64,000 nt of DNA from Chara braunii (taxonomy: Eukaryota > Streptophyta > Charophyceae > Charales > Characeae). This document shows positions 19,885 through 31,790 of this stretch, one piece after another. The notes below the pieces were generated by a model. That model had not been told where the DNA came from and made no database searches. It saw only the letters and a list, made by a program, of their open reading frames with translations. The stretch lies in assembly GCA_003427395.1 (NCBI GenBank), contig BFEA01000039.1, positions 4,032,192-4,096,191 of the forward strand, in the 5' to 3' direction. Every line of letters starts with the position of its first letter. The first letter of the stretch is position 1. Made by a program: the position numbers and the translations under genes.

Positions 19885-21960
19885 CTACTTTATTGGACTC
19901 CTTTTTATTGGATCAAGTTGATAGTCATACATGTCTATCACTTCAATCCAACGCTTGAGTGCGCCAGAGAGTACAGATTGTGTCTTGATCCAGTGCAAGG
20001 TCTCATGGTCAGATCTCAAGTAGAAGAATCTGCCTAGGAGGTAGTGTCTCCAATGGACCAGTGCTCTGTAGAGGGCATAGAGCTCACGCTCATATGTGGA
20101 CTTTGCTAGCTTTTGAGACAGCATCTTCTTACTGATATAATCGATAGGTCTCAACTTTGACCCCTCCTTTTGCGCAAGGACTGTGCCTATGCCATATTGG
20201 CTGGCGTCTGTGGTCACGACAAATGGCTTGTCAGGATCCGAAAGTTTAAGAACTTTGTAGTGTGTCAGAGCATACTTCAGTTTCCTGAAGCTTGCTTCGC
20301 AGTCTTCAGTCCAGTCCCAAGGGGTGTCAAGTCGAGTTAGATCAGTTAATGGGGAAGCTATAGTACTATAGTTTTTAACAAACGAACGATAGTAGCCCGT
20401 CATCCCCAAAAACAATCGGACCTCAGTAACAGTCTGAGTTCTGGGCCGGTCCCGTATGGTGGCCACTTTGTCATTGTCCGGCCTCAACCCATCCGCGGAG
20501 ATTTCATAACCCAAGTACAAGATCTTGGTGTGACCGAACTCGCATTTCTCCAAGTTTACCTTGTACTGGTGTTGTCTTAGGAGACCTAGCACTATTTTTA
20601 AGTGCTCAGCGTGCTCCTCTACAGTCTTACTAAAGATAAGAATATCATCGAGGTACACGACGATAAACTTGTCTAAGTACTCATGAAAAATCTTGTTCAT
20701 TGCGTGCTGGAATGTTCCAGGTGCATTGCATAGGCCAAAGGGCATCACCAAAAACTTGTGCAAACCTTACCTGGTCTAAAAGGCGGTTTTGTGCTGGTCC
20801 TCAAGTCTAATGGCAATTTGATGGTATCCGGACTTCAAATCTATCTTTGTGAAGTACCGGCATCCCGACACTCTATCCAATAGGTCGTCGATGCGGGGTA
20901 GGGGCTCCACGTTCTCAACGGTGATGGCATTGAGACCCCTATAGTCAATACACATCCTTAGTGTACCTCCCTTCTTAGGGACAAATAAGACTGGCGCACC
21001 GTAAGGGGAGGTACTAAGCCGAATCCATCCCTTTTCTGTGAGCTCCTTGAGTTGGCGGCGGAGCTTATCCAACTCCGCATGAGACATCCTATAGATTTGT
21101 CCTCTAGGCACCTTACTACCTAGGACAACCTCTATCGCATGGACAACCTCCCTTTCCACCACGCCTGTGGGCTCCTCAAAAAGGTCAGAATATTGTGCGA
21201 CGACTGATTCTATCTCTGGGGGTGTTTTTACGGCCTCCCCTTTCTCAAAGGCAAAGACTAGATACATGCCCTCCTTGCGATTTTGCTTATAATAGTTATA
21301 GAAAGAGGGGGCACACATGCAGCTGTAGTTTTCCACTAGACTGCTAGCTTTAAACTTTTGCAGTCTAACGGTCCTACCATTCGGCAGCTTGTGTATCAAC
21401 ACCTTCCTATTCCAATCAAACCGAGGTTGAGTGACCTCGAGGTAGTACATGCCTAGTAACATATCAAAGGGCAGTTCGTCGCTAACGAGGAATGAGATTT
21501 TGTGTCTCACTTCCCCTCCTCCATAAGAGAACGTACAGACAACGTCCTTAACATAGTCTTTTACTACCATTTGGTGCTTGTTGGCTAGCGTAGAAGCTAC
21601 AGTTCTGCTAAGCCGCTGCACTTGGTCCCCTAAGGGTGGTCTGTCCACACAAGCACGGCTGATGAAATTCCATGTAGAGCCTATGTCTGCGAAGGCACCC
21701 ACTTTGCGGCCACCTACATTGACTTCTACCACAAAATGTTCACCCTTAGGACCTCTACTAATCATAGCCCAAGAGTCACTGGGGTCCTTCCCTAACCACT
21801 CAGACTGTAACTCTTCTAAGGACTCAGGCACATCTCTCGAACAGAGCGTCGGTGGGTCTGAATGTGTTTGCGGGGCGATGTTTGGGTCACTAGCCTTGGC
21901 TAACTCCTGAAGTGGGGAAGGCAACGTTACCATTTCAACACGAGTAAGAGCGGCTAACAC
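19885..21960 (-). pseudogene. pol: LTR-C pol, protease, RT and RNase H
   Basis: Protease segment [15 protein letters not shown] (about 21640-21700) has D-I-G-S where D-T/S-G is expected, so catalysis is doubtful. [10 protein letters not shown] follows. RT motifs include [14 protein letters not shown] and VVYLDDILIF (about 20630-20660). RNase H has TTDASQYGIGTVL. Two stops at about 20764-20776 split the RT in one unchanged frame. The frame ends at 19885 in DPIKRSPIK, where a shift leads to the rest of pol. Confidence 0.9.
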
Positions 21961-21962
21961 TC

Positions 21963-23882
21963 CTACTGGCCCGAGGTGTATCCCTGCGAAGTGCCCGTAG
22001 AAGCACTGCTAGGGTTCGAGGATAAGCCCACTACCGTTGGAGCGGCTACCCTCGTCGTGACCTTCTTGCCTCGGCAAGTCCTCGACGTGTGGCCATAGTT
22101 GCCACAGTTCATGCATGTGCCCCTGGCAACTGAGTCCCTCCACACCTCGTAATTTAAACCAAGTTTTACCCATGTGGGTGTTCCTTGGTCGCCCTGACCC
22201 GTAGACCGGCCTACCTTCTTCTTCTCAGTCCCCCTAGCCTTTACCTTTATAGGAGCCACAACTCCCCCATCCGAAGTCTCGCTGGGCCCATCATGCTCTG
22301 TCTCGTTCTCATAGTCTGGGAATTCGTCAATTTCTGTCGCCTGGCCATCATGGTCGACGAACATAAGTTGACCTTTCTTTTTCCAGTCCTGGCGAAGTCT
22401 CTTCTTCCTACCATCTCCCTGACTTTGATGCGCGGACCCAAGCTTTGTCTCTATATCTAATGCTTTCTTGCTAAAAGGGGTAAAGTTATGTTGGTCGACG
22501 TAGGCCTCATCCACCAGTTTAGTCCTAACCTCTGAAGGCAGACATCTCAAGTAATCCGTGAGGAGTACCTGCTGGTCGTAGCGCACACCAGGTACCACGA
22601 GTAGACGTTCTACGGTGTCTGTGATCTCATGAACATTCTTGTACCTTTTGGCAGATTGTTAATTGCGTCGGTGGCCTGTTGTGCCCCTTGAGGGTCATGC
22701 CACCTATTATACACAGACCGTACGAAGTCTTCCAATGTTTGGGCTTGGGCCCAGGCATCAAAATTTTGACCGTAGCCCTGCTGATGTACTAACCCATTCA
22801 ACCAACGCATTGTCGATCCCTCTAAAAAGGAAACAGCAACTATGACTTCCTGCTCTGGCCTGGTGAGCTTGTGCCTCACATAGGTAGGCATAGTCCTCAC
22901 CCAGGTATCCAAGTCCTCATCCTTCTGCCTGTCGCCATAAAAGGGCTTAGGACTCAGCAAGGGTATCTTGGGCATCCACTGCATAGGCTGGATCTGCCCA
23001 GGTGATTGCTGCAGTGGCTGCATAGCCGCTGAGACAGGTTGCTGCATGCTCACCTGGGCCTGTCCTGACGATGAGACTGTAGTTACCACCGTCGTGGATG
23101 GTACAGTAGAAGCTCTAAGGATTGGACCACTAACTATTGGTTGTCCGCCTGAGAGAGGCATGCCATACATAAGCGAGAAGGTTTGCCTTATCGGCGACGA
23201 CGTCACTGAAGGACCTGCAACCGAAGGCGGAACTCTGCCTCATGACTGGGCGAGGCCCCTGAAGTGCAGCTAGAATTCGTTTCCGACCTGCCACTAGTTC
23301 AGTCAACAATTCATGTTGAACTACCTGCGTTTCTGCCACACAAAGTAGCGAGTTGTGCAACGACCGATCAACAGGATTTAACGTAGCAACATTTAGTTCT
23401 TCTAGTCCTCTTAGCTCCTGTAACCTAGTGCCTAATCTGACTTTTCTCAATCTAGCCCTTTCTCTTCTCTCTTCTACTTCTCTCAGTTGCCGCTGCAACT
23501 CATCATGAAGAGCTTCCGTTTGGAGGATCTCGTAATCCTCCGGTGTGAGCGGGGGCTGCTGGCTGACTTGCACACCAACAATCTGACTTATGGAGCCTTT
23601 GGTACTCTCACTGATTCCTGACGAAGAGGCCTGTGAAGAGGCCAGTGACATGCTAGAGGAGGTAGCCATGGTCACACCTGTGCTAGCTATGCTCCTAGCC
23701 CTGGCGCTGGCCTCAGCGTCCCTTGTCCTCCGTAATGTCGCCCTCTCCCTAGCTTCTCTCCGCAGCCTCCTTTCCTCTCCTGGACCTATCTCTATGAAGG
23801 TCAAAGGTCGACTGAGAGCAGTTATGCGAGTAACCCTAAGATCTTCTACTAACTCCTCCTCACTACTAACCACTTCACTCAT
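21963..23882 (-). pseudogene. gag: LTR-C gag with two frameshifts
   Basis: The N-terminal part (23130-23882) begins at an ATG (MSEVVSSEEEL) and is a charged coiled-coil region (EVEERRERARLRK). The middle part (22610-23206, another frame) is Gln/Pro-rich, then capsid-like (KDEDLDTWVRTMPTYV). The last part (21963-22598) returns to the first frame and carries an intact CCHC knuckle C-MN-C-GNYG-H-TSRT-C near 22080. Pol follows in the -1 frame within a few bases. Confidence 0.87.
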
Positions 23883-25148
23883 GAGCTACAATGGAGTGTA
23901 TTCAAAACTAAAATCCACATTAAATTCTACCTTAGCCTGACACGCAACCGAGTAAGAATAATCAATGATTCTCGGTCAGCCTGGAGAAAATAGTCAAGCG
24001 GTAACCAATAACTAGTGTCAGATCCTACACGCAACACTGTTTCTATTTTTAGATTATTCTTAAACAGTTTGCATGCAGCATAGGATAAAACTAGACTATC
24101 TTCAGTTGTCTGTTAGTTGTCAGTCAAGTCCGTAACAACTAAATAATCCAAAATAAAAACAAGCTACCTGCTGAGATGCATGCTGGATGGCAGTTGTCTA
24201 ATTAATGTCTCAGCGAACAGTTATCTGAATCCAACCCTCCCCCTGTATCCCTCTTGAGTAGTCACTTTGTGTCAACGTCCTAAGCATCTGGCTGAGCAGC
24301 GTGTCTGAAGGTGTGCAATCCGGCCCACCCCTGTGCCCCAAGTCTACGTCGAACCTGCCAGCCCCTGCACCTGATTTATCCTCGCATGCAACGAGCCTTA
24401 CACCCGGTTTGATCTGGCTGATCAAGAGGCAGTTTAAGGACAACCTTCAAGGTCCTCAGGAATTATTTAACGTCGCAGATAGGACGACGATCACAACCAG
24501 AATCAACACCGAGTCCGCCAAAAATATTTAAAGACGGTCTCGTATGTGTCTGTCCAAAGGGTTGGCATGCCCTGCATGACCTCTATTGCACAGCAGCAAA
24601 ACCAAAGACTTGTGGCAAAGCATGCATGTACTAGTCCCAGCGGGTTGGCATGGTGATTGTCACCCGAGTGCTTCGTCCAGGGCCCTTCAGAGGCATCGCT
24701 CGTCTCCCACCAGCTTGCTGCCCAGGAAGAATGTCGACTCTCAAGGTTGAGCGCTCGCGATACCTCACATTGAGAGGACTCTCAAGATAGAACTCACTTT
24801 CTCACGGTAAGAAGTAATGGAGAGGGTATATAAGGAAGAGAGCAACGTATGTCATAATGCTGCCCACAACCACAGATTTCTCATCGGCAACCTGATGTGC
24901 ATTTATGATGACCGGCCTTTGCCTCGACACAACCAACAGCAGAATGGAGTTCCACCTCGGCTTAAATGCCACATCATCGAGCTCTCATCATCCAGCATAC
25001 ACCCCTAATGTCACCACATAGCTTCCTAGCACGCCCACACGACCCTGGGCCGCCAATCGTTCAACGCCCAAGCCTTACCACTGCCCCACACCTCATGCGA
25101 AGCACCAAACAGCTATTACGAAGAACCAATGAAGCGCAGTTCGAACCA
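23883..25148 (-). other. LTR-C untranslated leader
   Basis: 1.27 kb with no coding support, AT-rich next to gag. It contains the shared leader motif at 24417-24495. A plus-strand TATATAA at 24827-24833 lies antisense to the element. I see no TTGACC array like those of LTR-B and LTR-D. Confidence 0.65.
24417..24495 (-). ncRNA. Leader stem-loop motif, LTR-C version
   Basis: GGCTGATCAAGAGGCAGTTTAA through GTCGCAGATAGGACGACGATCA aligns to 14672-14751. The inner hairpin CGTCG/CGACG is kept, while the outer arms are weaker (GCTGATCA against CGATCA). The most diverged of the four copies. Confidence 0.5.
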
Positions 25149-25160
25149 GCTCCGATACCA
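25149..25160 (-). other. LTR-C primer binding site
   Basis: GCTCCGATACCA, element strand TGGTATCGGAGC, three bases from the LTR edge at 25164. It is identical to the sites of LTR-B and LTR-D. Confidence 0.8.
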
Positions 25161-25163
25161 AAT

Positions 25164-26151
25164 TGCAAGGAAAATGAGCAATAGCGAGATGACAATGTCC
25201 AGAATGCACAATCACATTGAAGGCCAGATAGTATTACAGTGTCCAGAAAGCAGGAATGCACCAATATTACAGCAATGAAGAATCGTAACACTGAAAACCA
25301 ATGTCAATGAGAGCTTGCTCTCGCCACCACCAACATGAGTGTCTAGCCCCTATCTCCCTACTTGGCGCTCGGCGCCCAGCCTACTTCCTAGCAGCTACAG
25401 TCTGCCTACTAATTGACAATGCAACTGTTGACGTCAGCAGCTCACGAAGTACTTGAAGATGTGGCCCAATGCAGACCATCACCAATACCAGGTATGTGCC
25501 CTCACATCATCATCATCATCATCATCCTTCTCTCTCTCCCACGTCTTCCCTCTGTACACCCGAATACCACCCCTGCGCCTCACTGTAGTCCAAGCCCATC
25601 CAACTATGGAGGTTGGGTTATGGCGCTGCCCTCAGCATCGCCCTGCTCCCTGCACGACCGCACGCGCTAGGACCTTGCCTCTCAGCACCAGCAACAGCCC
25701 ACGAGCGTCCGCTCTAGCACCGCTGCCGCCAACATGCAAGTGCTGAATGCCCCTCCAGGTAGCGAGCTCTTTCCTATATGGAAAGAGCCTGCCTGCCTTC
25801 GCAGCCTGGCTGGTCTGGGCCTGGGCCCAGAAGCTTCCGGTAGGCCCCAGGATGCTCCGCCTCTGGTGCAGCTACTGGGCCTTGTTCGGTTGGGCCTCCT
25901 AACTGTCTGTGTATGAGGCTGCGAATCTCGCCCAGGGCCTGCACTTTCGGAAAAGCCTAGAAGGCCGAGGAATTTTCCTCGCTGCTCGGCCTGTGTTTCC
26001 TTCAACCAACTGGCGCGACGAAACTGCCTGGACCCCAAATACGAAATTGACAGTCGAGGGTTTCTCGTGATTTATTAGGCCCGCCTTCACTTAGGGCGGG
26101 CGCAAATGCAACAAGGGCCCCTTAGGCCTGCCGAGGACCTAGACCCTCGCA
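25164..26151 (-). repeat. LTR-C 5' LTR, 988 bp
   Basis: Runs from TGCAAGGAAAATGAG to GACCCTCGCA. Contains (CAT)n near 25506-25526, the promoter palindrome at 25766-25788, and a GC hairpin CCCGCC-TTCACTTA-GGGCGGG near 26081-26100. It is the better-preserved of the two LTRs. Confidence 0.93.
25766..25788 (-). promoter_or_regulatory. Palindromic TATA-like promoter motif of LTR-C
   Basis: GCTCTTTCC-TATAT-GGAAAGAGC has 9-bp perfect arms around an AT core. The other LTR keeps 8-bp arms (17911-17933), and the solo LTR retains TTTTCCATATAGGAAAG near 27289-27305. No other TATA candidate is evident in this LTR, so I infer it is the core promoter. Confidence 0.55.
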
Positions 26152-26155
26152 CGAA

Positions 26156-26922
26156 GGACAAGGAAGGGACATACCGGAGCGTAGCTTTAGAGCGTGGAGG
26201 AGTGATGCATGTTGGACAGCGGCCGCACCTACGGGTGCGGCAGAGCGAAGGGAACGAGTGGCAGAGGAGAGAGGACGAACGTCCTGACAGGAGGAAAAAG
26301 TAGGTGTGGGGGGGGAACAAATTCGTTTGAGGATGGGACAAAGGTTAGGGCCAGAGAGGACACGGCAAGCAAATAAGCAAGGTGGGAAATCCAAGTAAGG
26401 AAGAAAGTCGAACGGCAAGCGAGAGATTGTAAGAGTTAACAAAGCTAGCTCGTCAACGATTTACTCACCCGCGTAAGGTAAAATCTTCTTGCACAATAGC
26501 ACTCACAATCTCAGAGGCTATGTTGAGATCAATGTAACAACATCACGGAGTACGATGCTCTCTTTCTGTATTGAACAAAAGTCTTAGGCGAGCAAGATGA
26601 ACGACTATGAGCGAGTGACAAAACAGTGTTTGGACAAGACGGGCGGTTATCGAGAGGACAATCCACGAGTTTTCGCTATTTCGAGCAAAGAAACATAGCA
26701 ATCTTCACGAACTCGGGCAGATTTTTGCATACCTTCGTTACAAAGGGTCGCAAGTACTGTTCGACACATATCTCCAAGGTACAAGATTCACTTTCAAGGG
26801 GGAGGAGAGAGGAAGCATTAATGCTGGTCATGAAGAGCCAACAACCCTACCTGATAGGGGAGATTTAGTGTGAAGGAAAGAACACAATAAAAAATGAACG
26901 AAACAATAGAAATAAAAAGCAA
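26156..26922. other. Spacer between LTR-C and solo LTR
   Basis: About 770 bp, no recognised gene. There is a tight hairpin CCGCACC-TAC-GGTGCGG near 26222-26240. The last 60 bp are A-rich. Confidence 0.55.
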
Positions 26923-27899
26923 TGCGAGGGAATGAGCCCTCGGCAGTCACATAAGGGCCCCGCTGTTCTGTACTCGTGTCCGCCCTAAGTGAAGGCGGGC
27001 CTGTATTTCTCAAGGGGCCTACTGTCGGGCTACTTTCAGGCAACTTTGAGGTCCTGGGGGCGCCAGACAGTTACAGGGCACCAGTGGGTTACAGGGTCCC
27101 CCCATGCTGTGTGACCGGCAGCGATGTGGAACCAGGCCTTTTGGCCAATCAGGACTCAGCGAGTGACACACGCCATGTCGCACACCTGGGCGTGCCTAAA
27201 TGTTTCAGGCCCAGGCCAGTATCTGAATTGGGCCTGGGCGCAGACACTATGGCCCAACTGGAAGCTACTGGGCCCCAGTGCACGCCAGCATTTTCCATAT
27301 AGGAAAGTGCCCAGCACCCAGCCAGGCATTCTGGCTTCAGGCAACCTAGTGGCCACACTGCTAGTTTGGTGATGGCAGGCTGCTGGGGCGCTGGCTGGAG
27401 GGCACACACGGGTGCAGGAGAGGGGCGACACTTGGATGCAGCTAGCGAGGCAGCCATAGCCAGGCTGACCTCTCTGATGCTGGTGTTGGGAATGGTGGTC
27501 TTCGTGTAGGAGGCGCACACTGTGGGAAGGAAAGGTGGTGAGCGAGATGGGAGAGGCACACATACCTGATGTGTACACGGTGGTCTGCATGGGCGACGTA
27601 GTCTGTGTACATTGGTCTTCGGCTGGAGTGCTTTCTGGTTGCTAGTCGAAGTGGTAGGCTAGCATAGGTTATGAGTAGATGCAGGCTAGGCGCTGGGCGC
27701 CAATCAAAAAGGGCGACATTGGACAGATTGTTGATGGTGGCGACTTGGGGCTGACATTGACATTTGAGTTCATTGCATTGCTCTTATTTCGCCTGTATCT
27801 CCATGCATTCTACTTCCTGCTTGGCACACGACTATCTAGTCTTCAATGTGATAATGCCATTTGGTTTATTGTGTATCGCTCTTGCTCATTTTCCTTGCA
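26923..27899 (+). repeat. Solo LTR of the LTR-C family, opposite orientation
   Basis: Starts TGCGAGGG after an A-rich run and ends CTCATTTTCCTTGCA. These are the two ends of LTR-C in inverted orientation. Shared internal blocks include CTAAGTGAAGGCGGGCCT, the TTTCCATATAGGAAA promoter motif, CACATACCTG and CTTCAATGTGAT. No primer site or coding region follows. GCAA/GAAA flanks are an imperfect 4-bp duplication. It most likely formed by LTR-LTR recombination. Confidence 0.75.
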
Positions 27900-28500
27900 G
27901 AAAGAAAAATGGAAGGAAAAACAAACAAAATACATTTGCTCAAAATTGCTCTTTGTTAAACTATGTTTTTTTTTGGTTTCTTTCTTTCTTTGGTTGGCAG
28001 TTTCTTTCATTCGTTATTTTCTTCGTTCATTCTTTTTTTCGTTCTTTTCAAAAAATGAAAGAAAAAACAAGGAAAACAAGAAGGAAAGGTAAACAAAACA
28101 AAATAAAGAATGAAAAAGATGTTGTTCTTTGCCGCTCTTTGCTTTCTTTGTTTGTCCCTTTTTTTCATTCTTTGAACTTCTTTTGGTTGATCTCTCTTTT
28201 ATACTTTGTTCCATTCTTTCTTTCTTCATTTTTTCCTTCCTTCGTTCCTTCTTTCACTATATTCTTTCTTGAGTCTTTCTCTTCCCTTCTTTCTTTCTGT
28301 CTTTCTTCTTCGTCCGTTCTTTCGTTTTTTCTCTTTATTTCTTTCGTTTATTCCTTCTTCTTTTCCTTCTTCCATTCCGTATTTGTTTGTTTGTGTGTTT
28401 GTTTTTTCTTTCTTTTTTCTCCCTTTCTTTTTTTGCTTGTTTTTTCTTTCTTTTTTCTCCTAAAAATAGAAACAAGACAAGAAGAAATCACAAATTTATA
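27900..28500. repeat. Low-complexity A-rich then T/TTTC-rich block
   Basis: A-rich to about 28120, then pyrimidine-rich with TTCTTTC words. Long open frames here encode Phe/Ser/Leu runs and are compositional. A similar block (reversed) follows the LTR remnant at 55324. Confidence 0.85.
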
Positions 28501-28583
28501 TACCTAAATTTACTTCTAAGCACAACCACAAAAGCGGTCCAGGCTTCTTCAAAGTCAATAACTCACTCTTAGAAACGAAAGTA

Positions 28584-31500
28584 ATGAAATACCACATTAT
28601 TGAATCTTGCTCCGCCTACGGGACAAGGAACAACACTTTTCCACAGCTTGAGGGAATACTGTCCAACGCTTCAACAAAAGCCTCTAGGAATATCGCAGCA
28701 CAGAGAAAGGCAAAGGAGGAGTTGGAAGCAGTCCTGCAAATAGCAGAGCAAAATTTAATAGCCCAACCGGGGTAGACACATCTCTAAGACGCACTCTTTG
28801 CAGCAAAACCACAGTTGTCGAAGTGGAAGGCCTGGAAGGACGCAGGGCTGCAACGACGAGCCAGAGTCAAAGAACTGGAGGAAGGAGAAAGGATGACTAA
28901 GTATTTTTTTCAGAAAGTTAAAATTAATTCGCGCAACAAGCTCATCGATCAGTTGAAGAAGGGAGACACTACAACGTCGGATCCTTAAGAAATGCTGCCC
29001 ATAGCAGCGGACTTCTACAAGGAACTCTACACCTCAAAGGAGGACCAGCATCCTCCAATTCAAGTACAAGAAGCAAGACAAAAATGTCTACGGCACCTGG
29101 ATAAAACATTGTCGCAGGAACAAGTAGTAGAGCTGGACAAGCCAATCACACCAAAGGAGGTCAAGTTAGCACTGCTCTCCATGCAACCTAATAAAACCCC
29201 GAGAAGAGACGGACTTTCGAAGGAATTTTGGCAGACATTCTGGCCAATTTTCAGCGAGAATATACTAATTTCCTTAACACAGGCTACCACGAAGAAGGAT
29301 TATGCAAGTACATAAACACAAGAGTGGTTACACTGCTAGACAAAAAGGGAGACCCCACAGATATCAGAAATTACCGTCCAATAACTCTACTCACGGTAGT
29401 ATACAAGATACTGGCAAAACTACTAGCCAATCAACTTAGGAATATCACCCAGAGTTGCTTCCATATTGATCAGGCAGGATTTATCCCGGGGAGGTACATC
29501 CTCGACAACGTTATGACACTAACAGAGTTAGCGCGCTACATCATGGACAAGAAACTCAATGCAGCTATACTCTTCTTTGACTTTGAAAAGGCGTATGATC
29601 AAGTCAATAGGAATTTTCAGCAACAATGTATGGAGAAGATGGGGGTTGGACCGAACTTTCGAAAATGGGTGAGAGTGCTATACAATGATGCATACGATCA
29701 AGTGCAACTCAACGGCTTCCTTTCTCCTCCATATAAAATGAGTCGTTCAGTGCATCCAAGGGATCCACTGGCAGCCCCCCTCTTTCTCTTCACTATGGAG
29801 GCGATAGCGTCATTCTTGAGAAAGAGTTCAAAGGACCCAGCAATAGAGCGTCTAGTTGCAGAACCGACTTATGCCTCTCATCAAGTATGCTTACCAACCA
29901 CACTCATTTTTGTTGACGATCTGACCGTCCTGAAGAGCCTCCAGGGCTTCATTTCAAGTACTCACACGTACTAAGCAAGCCTTCCAGCTAGCAGCAGAAA
30001 TGAATGTCAATTGGCAGAAAACTACTGGTTGGTGGCTGTCGGAAAAGGAGCAACCGTCTCAGGACATCACGCCTGAAGGGTTTACATGGCAGGATCCCAA
30101 GACGCCGCTGAAGTTTCTGGGGATCAATCTCACAAACGCAGGACCTGACCAAGTGATGGCTCTAGAGATGCTAACGCGAATGATTCTCAAATTGGATAGT
30201 TGGACCAGCATCTACACCTCAGTATTTGGAAGAGCACTGGAACTCAATGCCTCCATCTTCTCTATGTTGTGGTATGCAGCTTCCATTTGGACACCTAAAT
30301 CCAGAATGACAAAGGCTCTCAAAACATGTTCTACAACTCATTTGTGGATTGGTAATCCTTCTACCTAGAGTTTCATCCCCAAGGTTGTGTGGGGGAACTT
30401 TACACAACCGAAGGGACAACGAGGAGTTACACAGACCAAAGTTTTGCATATCAAGTGGATAATGAAGTTGCTCACTAACCACACACTATCGTGGAATTCC
30501 TTGACACTCTACAGAGTCAGACAACTCCCAAAGGCATCTTCCCCCGCTAATATGAGAGGATACTTTTGGCTGATGTTGAAATCATGGTCCGCCCGCAAAG
30601 GAGTACTGCATCAGCATCACCAGCATCTGCAACACGCCTCGCAGGAGGATTACTGGATGTACCTCATCAAATCTTGAAGGGAGATCTTCCCAGCCAAGAC
30701 GCGACGACCAACAAATAGGGAATAAGTGCTAAGGCAACTGCTCTTCTGCAACCAATGAATCAAAAATCAAGTTGGTAAACCCTGGACGCTAACGACCTAG
30801 GATGGGCGATGGATTAAGTGGGTGGAGAAGGGCGTCTGGAAAATCAGTCACATTTGGAACAGCCAGCACAACCGATGGAAAACATGTCCAAAGCTCCGGG
30901 ATACGCTCAAGGGTTGCCATAACCTTCAAGATAATCTCACGATCCTCCTTCAATCCATTCCCCCAGAATGGTTGCAGATTCTATAAGCCCCCTCCAAATG
31001 GACAGCAGGAGAGTGGGCTACATGAAGATGGGAAGTTATCCCGATAGTAGCCCTATCTTTCGTCAAACGCACAGGTCCGACAATAGAATGGGCGTTGTGG
31101 TCAATTCATAACATACAGCAACCGGGACAGACTATTAGCGTCGTCGCTAAGACAAGTGAAGCTAAATTAATGGCCAGGATGTCGGCAGTGAAGAAAGTGA
31201 GAGTGATTGAAGATGACGAGTATAGAATCTTCAACCCCACGGAGGAGTTGCAAGACCTCGAATTCGACCCAGCAGAATGGGCATGGAAAACTTCTTCTGC
31301 TCAAACAACGGTAGAACGCAGAACAAGTATCCTCGATTACACAACCAAGTTTGGATACAAATTGCGGAGGCGATCAGTCAATACAAGTGACACACTCCTA
31401 ACAAGATGGCAGAAGCACGTTCCGGGTGGTTTACGGACCGGGACTCAGATCTCATCGCAAGTCCCGTTAACAATCATAAACACCTGCATCAGGAGTATGC

Positions 31501-31790
31501 AATGGCTCATCTACTATCACGCACTTCCCGTCAACAAGTGGCTGAACAGGCGGCGTTCACTGGGGATAGACAACCACTAGAAGACCTCTGTGCTATTTGT
31601 CAAGAGGGAGTCCCTAAGGACCTACTTCACTGAATATTGGAAAGAAATGAGAATAAAATACACATCCAAGTTAATCCTACGTTGATCGGATGGTTGACTA
31701 GAGTAGAGAGTGTGTGGGCGCGCAGACTTAAGGCGCACGTGATCTCTTTTCCCTTTGACAATTGGGGAAACCGGCGTTGATTGCCGGCCA
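28584..31790 (+). mobile_element. LINE (non-LTR retrotransposon), decayed
   Basis: Fragments of one LINE ORF2-type protein lie in order: pre-RT segment with ERMTKYFFQKV (about 28890), RT (28992-29974), thumb and connection (30000-30680), and a C-terminal Cys/His segment CQEGVPKDLLH near 31590-31632. At least four frameshifts and several stops. Neither the endonuclease at the 5' end nor a poly(A) tail is visible, so the copy is truncated. The 5' edge is a guess, since low-complexity DNA precedes it. The 3' edge is where protein-like sequence fades, near 31790. Confidence 0.85.
28992..30368 (+). pseudogene. LINE reverse transcriptase
   Basis: Would prime cDNA synthesis at a nicked target. Motifs in order: IRNYRPITLL (about 29370), DQAGFIPGR (about 29468), FFDFEKAYDQVN (about 29575-29610), SVHPRDPLAAPLF (about 29750) and FVDDLTVL (about 29910). 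The catalytic aspartates of FDF and VDD are retained. SVHPRDPLA departs from the usual R-Q-G-D-P-L-S. The frame changes near 29230 and again near 29980. This is a pseudogene. Confidence 0.88.

Larger units (their letters stand above)
17407..26151 (-). mobile_element. LTR-C: complete, older Ty3/gypsy retrotransposon
   Basis: Direct repeats 17407-18296 and 25164-26151 flank minus-strand gag and pol. CGAA at 17403-17406 and 26152-26155 is a 4-bp target duplication. The left LTR's first base has changed (CG for TG), and it lacks about 99 bp present in the right LTR. By eye the first 235 bp differ by about 7 percent, so the insertion is older than LTR-B. Gag is only distantly like that of LTR-B, so this is a separate lineage. 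Several stops and frameshifts make it inactive. Confidence 0.93.

Noticed and set aside
24827-24833. Plus-strand TATATAA in the LTR-C leader as a real promoter
   Set aside because: It lies antisense to the element with no gene or conserved context downstream; a lone TATA word is weak evidence.
25770-25784. MADS-type CArG box in TTTCCTATATGGAAA
   Set aside because: The core has only five A/T bases between CC and GG, one short of the consensus.
27764-28507. Long plus-strand open frame of 247 codons
   Set aside because: Composition is Phe/Ser/Leu from TTC/TTT runs; overlapping long frames in other phases show it is low-complexity DNA.
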